Under the pieces are notes generated by a model that saw only the letters and a list, made by a program, of their open reading frames with translations, had not been told where the DNA came from and did not search any database. From the NCBI GenBank assembly GCA_947588275.1, contig CANPYJ010000008.1, positions 1 through 52,047 of the forward strand: a stretch of 52,047 bases of DNA. The letters are read 5' to 3'. Each line of letters starts with the position of its first letter. Position 1 is the stretch's first letter. The translations under genes were made by a program, and so were the position numbers. The stretch is from an uncultured Alphaproteobacteria bacterium (GTDB lineage Bacteria > Pseudomonadota > Alphaproteobacteria > RF32 > CAG-239). This document shows, piece by piece, positions 7,359-17,004 of the stretch.

Positions 7359-9659
7359 ATGGAACTGGATAAAACTGCAGAGGCACGACGCAAAGCTCAG
7401 CGCAACGGGGAGGAAGACCCGGTTGTCGTTGCCCAGCGGTTTTTAAACATATATCGCCAGCTGCATATCTTTCCTCCCGAGAAAAAAGAGGCGTTCAATC
7501 AAATGCTGCTGGCACTGCCGCCGACAATTCGCGGCATCTTCGGACAACTTCCGGGCGGTGCGCTGTTGCAAGACTATGTGGATGAGCTGACAGACAGCAA
7601 GGGAATGGCGCACACTGGTCAGACCGTTGCGCCGACCTCGGATTCTGCGGCACTGGACGATGATTCCAACAAACAGGCCAAAATTTTGGCCACGGCTTTG
7701 GCCGAGGCGCATATTCAGGCCGCCGCCAAAATGCAGGATATGAATTTATCGTCGGCCGCTATGCCTTTGTCTAATGTCGCGCCTGCGGCAGCTCCGTCGC
7801 CGGCGGCCAAACTCTCCATAGACGCCGGTTTTGCGCAGGAATTGGCCGGCGCTTTGGCGGCAGCGCTTAAACCTGTGGCTGCGGGCGGCAGCATGCAATC
7901 GGACAGCGGACTCAAAGAAGCCGTCAGCGAACTCGGGCAGTCGCAGCTGGAAATCTTGAAAAACATGCAGGCTGAAAACAGCGGCTATCGGGAAGAAATC
8001 AAACAATTGACCGAACAATTGGCTCAAGCTGTGCGGACACAACCCGTTGCTGCCGCCGCCAATAATACTCGGGCGTCGACGGAAGAAGAAAGCGGCAATA
8101 CTTCAAAATTACTGCAAATGCTTGTTGTCGGTCAAAAAAAGATGACCGAATATTTGAGTAAGATTGAGGCATCTGCGCCGAAGTCCGTTTCGGCACCGGT
8201 TATAGACTTTAAGGAACTGGGAGCGGCCTTGACGCGCAACGAGCAGAATCTGAGCAAGATTATGGTTGCCATGAACGAGCAGCAAAAGCACAGTTCCGCC
8301 GAGTTGGCGCGGTTTTTTGATGAATCGCAGCAAAAGCTGATGAAGCTGGTCGTACAGCACAATACGGCCAATCAAAATCAAAGCCAAAATAACAACAATA
8401 TTCAGATTAACAGTGCCGATTATTCAGTGGTTCTCAACAAAATTGCCGAGGAACTTTCCAACCTCAAAAATTTGATGCCGACCGCGGCGCCGGTTTCTGC
8501 CGCTCCCGCGGCTTCCGCGCCGGTTTCTTCGTCTCCGGTTTCGGCCGCAACGATTGTTCCGACGGATATTCAAATCAATTTTTCGGAAAAGGCCTTAGAT
8601 CAGATGATTCGGGCGCAAACGAAAATTTATCGCGAGATTGCCGAGGCTCAAACGCAGGAATTGTCGGCCATCATCAAAGTGGCCTTGGAAGAACGACCAA
8701 ACATTGTTTATGCCGCGCCGGCTGCCGCCGAAATTGCCGCGCCGCCGTCGTTTGCTCCCGCAGCCGTTGAATCTGTGCCGACTGCCGAGCCTGAGCCAGT
8801 TTCCGTTTTTTCGGAAAAGCCTGCCGCCGAGCCTGCGTCGACTGCCGAGCCTGAACCGGTTGCCGAACCTGCGGCTGTTATGACGCCGGAGCCGTCGCTT
8901 GCGGAGACTGCCGCGCCGTCGCCCGAAATTGTCAAAAAGAAGAAAAAGAAAAAAAAGAAGAAAACGTCGCCCGTTTTTGAAACCGGCCCTGCGGTTGAAA
9001 CCGTTTCGCCGTCGGAAATCAAAACGTTCGTCGAACCGGAACTTACTCCGGTCTTTGAGCCCGAACCGACACCGGAACCCGTGTCCGAGCCGGTTTTTGA
9101 GTCTCAGCCCGAGCCTGAGTCGCAATTCGCTCCTTCTTCCGAACCGGCGCCGGACCCCGAATCTGAGCTTGCGCCGGAACCTGAGCCTGTTTCTGCGTCT
9201 TCCGCTTCGGCCAATATTTGGGCAGAACCTGAACCGGAGCCGGAAGTCGAAATGCCGTCTGTCGAAACAATGCCCGAAAGCTTTGATTTGAACGCTGACG
9301 ACTGGGGATTTACATCTGTGGCCGAACCGCAGTCAACCGAACCCGAGCCGGCTGCCGAAAACACGGATCCGGAAGACGAAAACGCCGGTGAAGGCGAAGA
9401 TTGGGAATGGGAATATCTGCCGGCCGATGAAGCCGCCGGTGCCGAAACTTCGACATCGTCGCTGACCGAACCGCAGTTTTTGGGCGAACATACGCTGCTG
9501 CGCGACGGCAACCTGTTTTTCCAAAAAAACGTGTTCAAGCCGCAGCCTCTTGCCGACAGCCCGATAACGCCATATATTGAAGATATTCCGGCAATCTTTG
9601 ACTCTGCGGCCAAAGACAAAAAAGACAACCCGTATAAAAATAGTGTTAGAAAAGATTAA
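7359..9659 (+). CDS. Large Ala/Pro/Glu-rich protein of unknown function
   Basis: A 766-residue protein with no signal peptide or clear membrane segment. Residues ~20-80 look folded and alpha-helical ('PVVVAQRFLNIYRQLHIFPPEKK', shortened: a helix-rich segment ending near 'GALLQDYVDEL'). Residues ~190-370 are predicted helical with possible coiled coil. The rest is low complexity: Ala-rich stretches, a run of ten Lys (near residue 530) and many Pro-Glu repeats up to ~residue 690. The last ~60 residues regain order. It resembles an organising or tethering protein rather than an enzyme. It heads block A, upstream of the secretin lipoprotein gene, and probably shares its transcript. No function is recognised. 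No ribosome-binding site is obvious at the ATG. Confidence 0.75.
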   Translation: MELDKTAEARRKAQRNGEEDPVVVAQRFLNIYRQLHIFPPEKKEAFNQMLLALPPTIRGIFGQLPGGALLQDYVDELTDSKGMAHTGQTVAPTSDSAALDDDSNKQAKILATALAEAHIQAAAKMQDMNLSSAAMPLSNVAPAAAPSPAAKLSIDAGFAQELAGALAAALKPVAAGGSMQSDSGLKEAVSELGQSQLEILKNMQAENSGYREEIKQLTEQLAQAVRTQPVAAAANNTRASTEEESGNTSKLLQMLVVGQKKMTEYLSKIEASAPKSVSAPVIDFKELGAALTRNEQNLSKIMVAMNEQQKHSSAELARFFDESQQKLMKLVVQHNTANQNQSQNNNNIQINSADYSVVLNKIAEELSNLKNLMPTAAPVSAAPAASAPVSSSPVSAATIVPTDIQINFSEKALDQMIRAQTKIYREIAEAQTQELSAIIKVALEERPNIVYAAPAAAEIAAPPSFAPAAVESVPTAEPEPVSVFSEKPAAEPASTAEPEPVAEPAAVMTPEPSLAETAAPSPEIVKKKKKKKKKKTSPVFETGPAVETVSPSEIKTFVEPELTPVFEPEPTPEPVSEPVFESQPEPESQFAPSSEPAPDPESELAPEPEPVSASSASANIWAEPEPEPEVEMPSVETMPESFDLNADDWGFTSVAEPQSTEPEPAAENTDPEDENAGEGEDWEWEYLPADEAAGAETSTSSLTEPQFLGEHTLLRDGNLFFQKNVFKPQPLADSPITPYIEDIPAIFDSAAKDKKDNPYKNSVRKD
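8934..8962 (+). repeat. Poly-lysine A/G tract with an A8 run
   Basis: A purine-only stretch encodes ten consecutive Lys codons. It contains eight A in a row at 8949-8956, a length at which polymerase or ribosome slippage is plausible. Confidence 0.85.
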
Positions 9660-9727
9660 AATAAAAATTTACAAAGGGTTTTTAGTCAACTAAATTAAAC
9701 TAAATACAAGTCGGCGAGGAGCGGAAA

Positions 9728-10306
9728 ATGGAACCAAACAATTCTTTTAAGAGCGGCAAAGACAGTCAGGGCGACTTTTGGTATGTCGACAACTATATCC
9801 TGCTCAAAGACTATTACGACCGCACCATCTCGCGGATTGCGGCACGCTGCGTGCGCAGCGGCAACATCGCTCTTGAAGAATATCCGTTTTACGGGTATGT
9901 CCTTGACGTGCTGGAGGAAATCAGCGAAACCGGAGATTACATTATCGAACATCCCGATTTGCATCCGTATGTCGAAAAAAAGATTGCCGGCGGAGTGGCG
10001 GCGCTGCAAAAGAATTTAAATGAATTTAAAACCGAGCTCAAGAACAACGCTTCGCCGGAAATGATTAAGCAGGACAAAGATGAACTCAGCAAAATGAAAG
10101 AGGCTTTGGGCGCAGTTGACAAGTCGGTGGATCCGACCGTCGGCGCCGGTATGTCAATGGATGAGGTTATCAATAAATTAATGCAGGAAAACGGTCCTTC
10201 GCAGCCACAGCCACAGCCGCGTCCCGCGCAGCCCCGACAGCCGGTTTCGCAACCGCCTCAACCGGCGCAGCCGCAGCTTGACAAATCTCCTTTTAACAAC
10301 GGATAA
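9728..10306 (+). CDS. 192-residue protein with Pro/Gln-rich tail, unknown function
   Basis: No recognised family. Residues 1 to about 100 look like a compact helical domain with many aromatic residues ('WYVDNYILLKDYYDR', 'YPFYGYVLDVLEEI'). Residues ~100-150 are charged and helical, and the C-terminal ~40 residues are almost only Pro and Gln, like a flexible linker. There is no signal peptide. GGAGCGG lies before the ATG. It starts 68 bases after the 766-residue gene and ends 4 bases before the secretin lipoprotein gene, so it is in the same operon and is likely an accessory factor of that system. Confidence 0.75.
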   Translation: MEPNNSFKSGKDSQGDFWYVDNYILLKDYYDRTISRIAARCVRSGNIALEEYPFYGYVLDVLEEISETGDYIIEHPDLHPYVEKKIAGGVAALQKNLNEFKTELKNNASPEMIKQDKDELSKMKEALGAVDKSVDPTVGAGMSMDEVINKLMQENGPSQPQPQPRPAQPRQPVSQPPQPAQPQLDKSPFNNG

Positions 10307-10310
10307 TTCC

Positions 10311-11576
10311 ATGGCCAGATTTTGCACACATTTCGTTATCCTCAGCTTAGCGTTGGTTTTGGCCTCTTGCCGTAATCTGCCGGGCGCCAGCACGGAAGTA
10401 GAGCGGCAGGAAGAACTCCGGACCCCGGCTTATTCGGCCGAAGTACAGGAAGCCGAATATCCCGCTATCCGCACACCCAAAGGTGCCGACCGGCTTGACT
10501 TGGAGCAGCCCCTGCGCTGTTTCGTCAACTGGAACACCCAGCAGATGATTTCGACCATTCCCTACAATCTCAAGGCTTTTAATTTGGTGCGCAACGGCAA
10601 TAATGACATGCTGCCGCGTTTTGAAGTTACCGGCTTTTCGTTTGAGACAATGCCGGCGGAAAAAGCGCTTTTGAAATTGACCAAAGAAGCCGGGATCAAA
10701 TTGGTGGCCAAAGACGCGCCCTACACCGGCATTTCGGCGGACAACCTGCGCGGCGAGCTTTCGGAGGTAATCGATGTCATTACCGAGGCGGCGGAAGTTT
10801 ATTATACTTACAATGCCACCACCAAGACTTTGCGGATTAATCGCAAGGCCAACTTCAGTTTGTATGTGCCGCAATCGCGGCCGATTTTGCTGGCCATTCT
10901 TGATGTTCTGCGCGGTGCCGGCATAACGGATTTTACGGCTGATTTTGATGACTATACCATTACGTTTGACGCCGATTATGAGCTGCGCAATAAGATTCAA
11001 AATCTCATCAGTTATTTTGAAGAAAATCCGATTCTTATCACCTATGATGTTCGGGTATTCACCATCTATCCGCAGGCTGAGCAGGATATCGAGTGGCAGA
11101 ATTTGCTCCGCGTGTTTGACACCGGTTCGGTCAAAACCGCCAAGAGCGGCGTTTTGGGGCGTATTCTCACCACGTCCAACGACATCAACATCGCCAGTCT
11201 GAGCGCCTTTTTGGGTAACCAGGCGCGTGTTGTGTCGGTGGCCGAGGGCAAATTTGTGGTGCCGAATTTATGGTTTTCGCGGTTTGATATCGGCAAATGC
11301 GCGGCTCGTTCTTCTTTGGAAGCCGATCTGTCGATTTTGGCCAAGTCGTCTTATGAACAAAATGATAAGATTTTCGCCGATATTACCTTAGAAGCTCATG
11401 ACGGCGAAATCACACATTTCAATGTGCGTACGAAACTGGGCGAAAATCTGATGATTATCGGTATTCCGAATGAAATTTTAGGAGTTGACAATCCTAAGTC
11501 CGAGACGATTGTATTTATGGTGCCGCGCATTATCAAAACCCTCAGAACAAGTCGGCATCTGGAAAATAATATGTAA
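10311..11576 (+). CDS. Secretin-like outer-membrane lipoprotein (PilN/type IVB pilus type)
   Basis: A 421-residue protein. The best start is the ATG at 10311, which gives a clear lipoprotein signal peptide with lipobox L-A-S-C and lipidated Cys20; an upstream in-frame ATG at 10278 would bury it. Residues ~105-180 resemble the secretin N0/STN domain ('FSFETMPAEKALLKLTKEAG'). The second half ('ISYFEENPILITYDVRVF', 'GKFVVPNLW', C-terminal 'IVFMVPRIIKT') resembles the secretin core. Secretin lipoproteins such as PilN of plasmid R64 and BfpB form the outer-membrane ring for type IVB pili. It is shorter than the usual ~550 residues. Neighbours are in one operon with 4- and 11-base gaps. The family is inferred from motifs; the ring function is untested. 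Confidence 0.72.
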   Translation: MARFCTHFVILSLALVLASCRNLPGASTEVERQEELRTPAYSAEVQEAEYPAIRTPKGADRLDLEQPLRCFVNWNTQQMISTIPYNLKAFNLVRNGNNDMLPRFEVTGFSFETMPAEKALLKLTKEAGIKLVAKDAPYTGISADNLRGELSEVIDVITEAAEVYYTYNATTKTLRINRKANFSLYVPQSRPILLAILDVLRGAGITDFTADFDDYTITFDADYELRNKIQNLISYFEENPILITYDVRVFTIYPQAEQDIEWQNLLRVFDTGSVKTAKSGVLGRILTTSNDINIASLSAFLGNQARVVSVAEGKFVVPNLWFSRFDIGKCAARSSLEADLSILAKSSYEQNDKIFADITLEAHDGEITHFNVRTKLGENLMIIGIPNEILGVDNPKSETIVFMVPRIIKTLRTSRHLENNM

Positions 11577-11587
11577 GGGCAGGAACA

Positions 11588-12286
11588 ATGGATAATACAA
11601 ACAATACCGTGCCGCAACGGATGCAGCTCAAAAAAGTCAAACGTCCGATAAATCGGATGCCGCAAAGTGCGTCGGTCATGCCGCCGGCCGCCGCTGAGTC
11701 GCAGCGGAATGCGGCTTTATCTTCAGACCCGGCGCCGGCTGCCTCTGCGCCGCGGCAAGTTGCCGTAGAGACCGACGCGTTTAATCTCGACAGCTATCTT
11801 GACGCCGAAGACAACCTGCCGGTCAAAGCTTCCGCTGCGCCGGTCGTCAATAATCAGCCGCGTTTTGTGACGGAAGAACCGCCGGCCGAAGAAGAGGCTT
11901 ATGCGCCGATGGCGTCTGATTTGCCGCCGTATCTGACCAAAAAGGTTTTGATATTGATTGGCGCAGTGCTGCTTTTTGTCGGAGTGCTCATCGGCAAAGT
12001 GTTTATTGCCGATTCAAAAGTCGTGCGCAATGGGCTTCAGGGGGTGGTTATGAATCCCGAAGTGCCGCGGGGACGCGCGCGCTGCGGAGTGGCCGAGCGG
12101 ACGCAGGGTTGTGTGTTATATGTGATGAATCCGCAGCGGCAGGATTTGATTGCCCGCGATTTTTACGACATTGCCTCTCAAATGACCGGCCGGCAGCGGT
12201 TTGTGATTGAAACCGGTAATATGCGTTACTCTAACACCAAAATCCGTCCCGGAGAAATTGTTCAACTCAATATTCCGCCGCTTTAG
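11588..12286 (+). CDS. Single-pass inner-membrane protein with periplasmic C-terminal domain, unknown
   Basis: A 232-residue protein. Residues 1-115 are Pro/Ala-rich and probably disordered in the cytoplasm. One membrane helix is at ~119-141 ('VLILIGAVLLFVGVLIGKVF'). The C-terminal ~90 residues would be periplasmic, with two Cys ('RCGVAERTQGC') that may form a disulfide, and a closing 'KIRPGEIVQLNIPP' strand. The layout (cytoplasmic linker, one helix, periplasmic domain) resembles alignment or scaffold proteins of pilus and secretion machines, but I recognise no family. It starts 11 bases after the secretin lipoprotein gene with an AGGAAC ribosome-binding site. Confidence 0.78.
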   Translation: MDNTNNTVPQRMQLKKVKRPINRMPQSASVMPPAAAESQRNAALSSDPAPAASAPRQVAVETDAFNLDSYLDAEDNLPVKASAAPVVNNQPRFVTEEPPAEEEAYAPMASDLPPYLTKKVLILIGAVLLFVGVLIGKVFIADSKVVRNGLQGVVMNPEVPRGRARCGVAERTQGCVLYVMNPQRQDLIARDFYDIASQMTGRQRFVIETGNMRYSNTKIRPGEIVQLNIPPL

Positions 12287-12333
12287 TTTTTGTTAAAAAA
12301 ATATTAATTTGACAAAACGGACACAAATTTTAA

Positions 12334-12373
12334 TTGATTGTTAGCAATCAATCCGCTATACTATACGTATAAT
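12334..12373 (+). promoter_or_regulatory. Promoter with overlapping palindromes upstream of the 759-residue gene
   Basis: TTGATT (12334-12339), a 17-base spacer and TATACT (12357-12362) form a good sigma-70 match. A perfect 7-bp inverted repeat (TTGATTG-TTAG-CAATCAA, 12334-12351) covers the -35 region, as an operator would. A second palindrome, TATACGTATA (12362-12371), overlaps the -10 end. A TTGACA at 12309 lacks a well-spaced -10. Confidence 0.6.
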
Positions 12374-12398
12374 TTGATGAATGCGACGGAGGCACTTA

Positions 12399-14678
12399 AT
12401 GGCGGAAGAAAACGATACCCCGAACGTTGACGAGCGGTTTGCAGGCCGCAGTATCAAGGAACTCTCCAATGAAATCATGAACGGAGCCGGCGAGCAAGGC
12501 ATCTCCGAATGGGCGCTGGCCGGAATGACGTTTGCAAATGAATTAAGCGAGAAACAAGAACTTGCCGCCGGTTTTAGTAATCTGTCTGCCGAGAAGAAAA
12601 ACGAGTGGGACGGAAAACTGACCCGTCGGTTTAACGAGCATGGGTTTGACGGGGCGTCGCCGTATGAAATTATTTTGACGCTGGAACGTTTTAAGGCCGG
12701 TGCTTTGGGTATTGAACCAACGCCCGAAAATTTGAATATAATTGCCTCTATGGTTGCCAAACTGCCCAAAGAAAATGATCAGGCGTTTGTTCACAACGGC
12801 AAAGTAAGAGAAGCCGTCGCGGCCAATATATGGTTCCGGCGTCAGGGAATGGGCTGGGCTGCCAAACGGATAGAAAATCAAGAGCAAAAAAAAGCAAAAG
12901 AGCTGAATAAGATTGAAGAAAAATACATCAAGTCGACTTCTAAAAAAAATTATGAGACGACGCAAGAAGAATGGCACGCCAAACGGGATAACGCCAAATG
13001 GTTTGGCAGTCGCTGGTATTATAAGGCGAGAAACGGGCTCAATACAGCTTTTGGCCTTACCCGCGAGCTCAAAGAGAAAAAAATCGGCCATCTGTCGCAG
13101 GCCAGCGAAAACCGCCGCTGGTATAATCCCATGAAATATTGGGCCAAAGTTCGGCTGGGCATGGTTCGCCGCGGCTATGAGAAATCTGAGAAAAATTGGA
13201 TGCAATCGGCAAGCCTGACTCAATTGCAAATGCGGCAGGCGGAAATTACCCAAAGCATTCAGTCTTTGCAAAACCAGCGGGCCAATATGTCAAAACGCGA
13301 TCAAAAAATAGTTGACTATCAGTTGCAACAGCAAAATCGCCTGCTTGCCGTGTCGGGCAAAGCTCAGGCGGATATCGGCACAAAGGTTAAAAAGGCCTCT
13401 CAGAACGTCAATAAAAAATATGACGATAAAATTCAAAAATTGCAAAGCAAGGTTTCGCACCGCTTTGATGTATTTTCAAATCGATTGGAGCATCAGGAAT
13501 ATTCCACCACTGCCGGACAATACATGGAAAGCGTGATGTCTCATGCTTCGGCCGAACAGCGCAAACAGTTCGATTCGATGTTTCTGGAGCGCAAAAATGA
13601 GGCTTTTGAAGACGAGGCGGATTATAAGAAATTTTTGGAAGATCAATTAATAAGCGGCGGTTATAAGGGTAAACATCAAGACACGATCATTGAAGCTTTG
13701 GTCACCGAGCGTCCGGATTTGCAAAAAGAACAACAAACGCTGGACGATTACCGACAAGATAACGGACAGGTCAACGACGGCGATTCAAACACTCCGCCGG
13801 CCGACAATAATCTTTGGCATGAACAAAGTCAGACGGCACTGGACAAGGCTTATGAAAAATATGAAAAAGTCGATTCTTCCCACCAGTCGGCAAACCAAAA
13901 TATTTTGGTTTCGACTTATCAAAAAGACGACCGCGAGGTTACGGTGGAAAAACCGGATGCCAACACTTATAATGTCAGCGCCAAAGATAAGGAAGGCAAA
14001 GACACCGTTCCTTCGGTCGATGATATGGTTGCCGCGATTCAGGCGCTGAAAATAGACGGCCATACGTCAATGGAGCTCGGCAGCATCAAGTCCAAAGAAT
14101 TTTTAGATAATGCGGTTAAAGCCGCCGAGAGCTGCGGAATGTCCATTACCAATCTGGAGGAAAAGCGCAAAGAGTTGGACGAACGACTCAAATCGCAAGA
14201 AAAACAGACTGAAAATACATCGCCGGATTCCGTAAAAGAACCGCAGTTGAAACCTGAAATTAAGCGCGAACAGGAAAAACGTCAGGAAAAACGCGTGCAA
14301 GATACGTTTAAGGGCGTTGATATCGACATATCTACGGCCAAAGGCAAAAAATCGGTTCGCAACAGAATGGATGCTCTGGTTGAAATCCAAAACAAAACGC
14401 CGGAGGAATATGCAAAGTATAAAGAAAGCGGCGAATATAAAAAGCTTTCCGCCAAAGAGAAAAAGTTGTTTGATTCGGTCAACAATCTGAAAAACAATAA
14501 ACAATTCAAGAATATAGACGAGAAAAAACAAGCGATAATTCTTGGGCGTATGCTTGAAGGTTATAAAAAAGCTTACGACGGCAAAGGGGCTAAGGGCGGC
14601 GCCCGAACCAAAGCTAAAGACAAGTTTATTGAAAACAACGCCGTCAAGTTCAACTTGGGCAAGCAGAGCGGTCGTTGA
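12399..14678 (+). CDS. Large charged coiled-coil protein, unknown function
   Basis: A 759-residue protein, very rich in Lys, Glu, Gln and Asp, without a signal peptide or membrane segment. Start chosen at 12399 because GGAGG lies 8 bases upstream; an earlier ATG at 12381 overlaps that site. Long helical, probably coiled-coil stretches cover residues ~165-200, 280-360 and 580-640. The middle (~455-560) looks like a small folded domain. The C terminus is basic. I recognise no family. It follows block A behind its own palindrome-bearing promoter, so it may belong to that system as a cytoplasmic partner or exported substrate; that is speculation. Confidence 0.75.
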   Translation: MAEENDTPNVDERFAGRSIKELSNEIMNGAGEQGISEWALAGMTFANELSEKQELAAGFSNLSAEKKNEWDGKLTRRFNEHGFDGASPYEIILTLERFKAGALGIEPTPENLNIIASMVAKLPKENDQAFVHNGKVREAVAANIWFRRQGMGWAAKRIENQEQKKAKELNKIEEKYIKSTSKKNYETTQEEWHAKRDNAKWFGSRWYYKARNGLNTAFGLTRELKEKKIGHLSQASENRRWYNPMKYWAKVRLGMVRRGYEKSEKNWMQSASLTQLQMRQAEITQSIQSLQNQRANMSKRDQKIVDYQLQQQNRLLAVSGKAQADIGTKVKKASQNVNKKYDDKIQKLQSKVSHRFDVFSNRLEHQEYSTTAGQYMESVMSHASAEQRKQFDSMFLERKNEAFEDEADYKKFLEDQLISGGYKGKHQDTIIEALVTERPDLQKEQQTLDDYRQDNGQVNDGDSNTPPADNNLWHEQSQTALDKAYEKYEKVDSSHQSANQNILVSTYQKDDREVTVEKPDANTYNVSAKDKEGKDTVPSVDDMVAAIQALKIDGHTSMELGSIKSKEFLDNAVKAAESCGMSITNLEEKRKELDERLKSQEKQTENTSPDSVKEPQLKPEIKREQEKRQEKRVQDTFKGVDIDISTAKGKKSVRNRMDALVEIQNKTPEEYAKYKESGEYKKLSAKEKKLFDSVNNLKNNKQFKNIDEKKQAIILGRMLEGYKKAYDGKGAKGGARTKAKDKFIENNAVKFNLGKQSGR

Positions 14679-14725
14679 CAATAAACGCTTGCAATTTTGC
14701 CAAAGATGGGGCATTATCCCCAATC

Positions 14726-14759
14726 ATTCCCTCTCTTGATTTGCAGGAGAGGGAATTTT
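14726..14759 (+). terminator. Hairpin after the coiled-coil gene, likely terminator
   Basis: Perfect 10-bp inverted repeat ATTCCCTCTC / GAGAGGGAAT with an 11-base loop, then TTTT. The T tract is short. It lies just before the ribosome-binding site of tgt, so it could also act on tgt expression. Confidence 0.6.
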
Positions 14760-14776
14760 AACAGAAGGAAAAATAA

Positions 14777-15901
<1,125 letters not shown>

Positions 15902-15903
15902 CC

Positions 15904-16818
15904 ATGACAAAAGATTGCCTTCCCGCTCCGAAAAACTTGCGTGTTTGCGTGTCCGGCGGTCATTGTGACGGCAATGATCAGGCTTATGTGGAAGAATGCT
16001 ATAAACTTGGCGAAAAAATTGTCAAAATGGGGTTTCGCTTAGACTATGGATTCTCCAACACCGGCATTATGGGCGCCGTGGCGCGGGGTGTGTTGGACAA
16101 TTGGCAGGAAAAGCGCGAAAAATATTATGCCGACGTGGCGCCGATTGTTGCCATAACCACGCCTGAATACTATAATCTCTATGAGAAAGACGCGTTTTTG
16201 GAACAAATCAGCAAGGTGGTGGTGGAGGATACGCTTGAAAACCGCAAAATCAGGCTGCTTGAAGCAGATATTGTGGTTTTTGCGCCGGGCGGCGTCGGCA
16301 CGCTTGACGAACTGGCGTATGACTGTGTGGCCATGCAAGACGGGTTTCTCAAGGCCAAACCGTTTATCATCTACAACATCAACGGCTTTTTTTATCATAT
16401 ATTGGAATATCTCAAATCTATTGCCAACACCGGTTTTGCGGTACCGGTGCCGTTTATTGTCGTGGACAACAGCGAGGAACTGGAAATTGCCTTTCGTCTG
16501 CTTAAACTGCGTTATCAAAACTGTGCCAATTCGGAAGAAGCCTATGCGCAGGCGCGTCAGTTGGCTTATGAATTGCCTTATTTTATCAAAAAAAAGACGT
16601 CGGAAGTTTATGTCGAACAAATTATCGATGACATTGAACGGATAAATAAAGTCGGCTCGGAAGAAGAAAAACAAGCGCTCAAAAACGAAATCGAGCAGGC
16701 GTATTTGGAAAAGGAAATTGAGCGGATGTATGATCGCTTGGCTAAAACCGGCCGTGACACCGCCGTTGTCAGCGACAAGCTGACTAAACTCAAACAACGT
16801 CGGCAGGCCGCCAAATGA
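15904..16818 (+). CDS. LOG-family protein (TIGR00730-like nucleotide phosphoribohydrolase)
   Basis: A 304-residue protein with the Rossmann-like LOG fold. The signature 'PGGVGTLDEL' is present at ~residue 120, and the N terminus has 'CVSGG' in place of the usual C/V-x-G-G-S. LOG enzymes split nucleoside 5'-monophosphates into base and ribose 5-phosphate, sometimes making cytokinins. This one is longer than typical LOG (~190), with an extra charged helical C-terminal section (~225-304) as in the larger YgdH-like proteins. It follows tgt by 2 bases, probably in one operon. The physiological substrate is unknown. Confidence 0.82.
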   Translation: MTKDCLPAPKNLRVCVSGGHCDGNDQAYVEECYKLGEKIVKMGFRLDYGFSNTGIMGAVARGVLDNWQEKREKYYADVAPIVAITTPEYYNLYEKDAFLEQISKVVVEDTLENRKIRLLEADIVVFAPGGVGTLDELAYDCVAMQDGFLKAKPFIIYNINGFFYHILEYLKSIANTGFAVPVPFIVVDNSEELEIAFRLLKLRYQNCANSEEAYAQARQLAYELPYFIKKKTSEVYVEQIIDDIERINKVGSEEEKQALKNEIEQAYLEKEIERMYDRLAKTGRDTAVVSDKLTKLKQRRQAAK

Positions 16819-16958
16819 GCCTGCGCGAACTCAGCTTCAATCTGCGTCTGTTGTTGATAATCAGTGTTGTTCAGACAGTAATTAAATTTTTTATTGATAC
16901 TTTTTCAGTCGCGCGGTTTTTGCGGTTGAGTGATAATAACATTGTGTCGGCTGAATGA
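16815..16958 (+). CDS. Possible 47-residue small membrane peptide
   Basis: An ATG overlapping the LOG gene stop (ATGA arrangement) opens 47 codons. Residues ~9-27 are hydrophobic ('LRLLLIISVVQTVIKFF'). The ATGA overlap suggests translational coupling, but there are no homologues I know and the next gene has its own ribosome-binding site. It may be chance. Confidence 0.25.
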   Translation: MSLRELSFNLRLLLIISVVQTVIKFFIDTFSVARFLRLSDNNIVSAE

Positions 16959-17004
16959 GCGTTGGTTTGAGTCGACGTTTGTATACCGGCAAAGGAGCGA
17001 AAAG

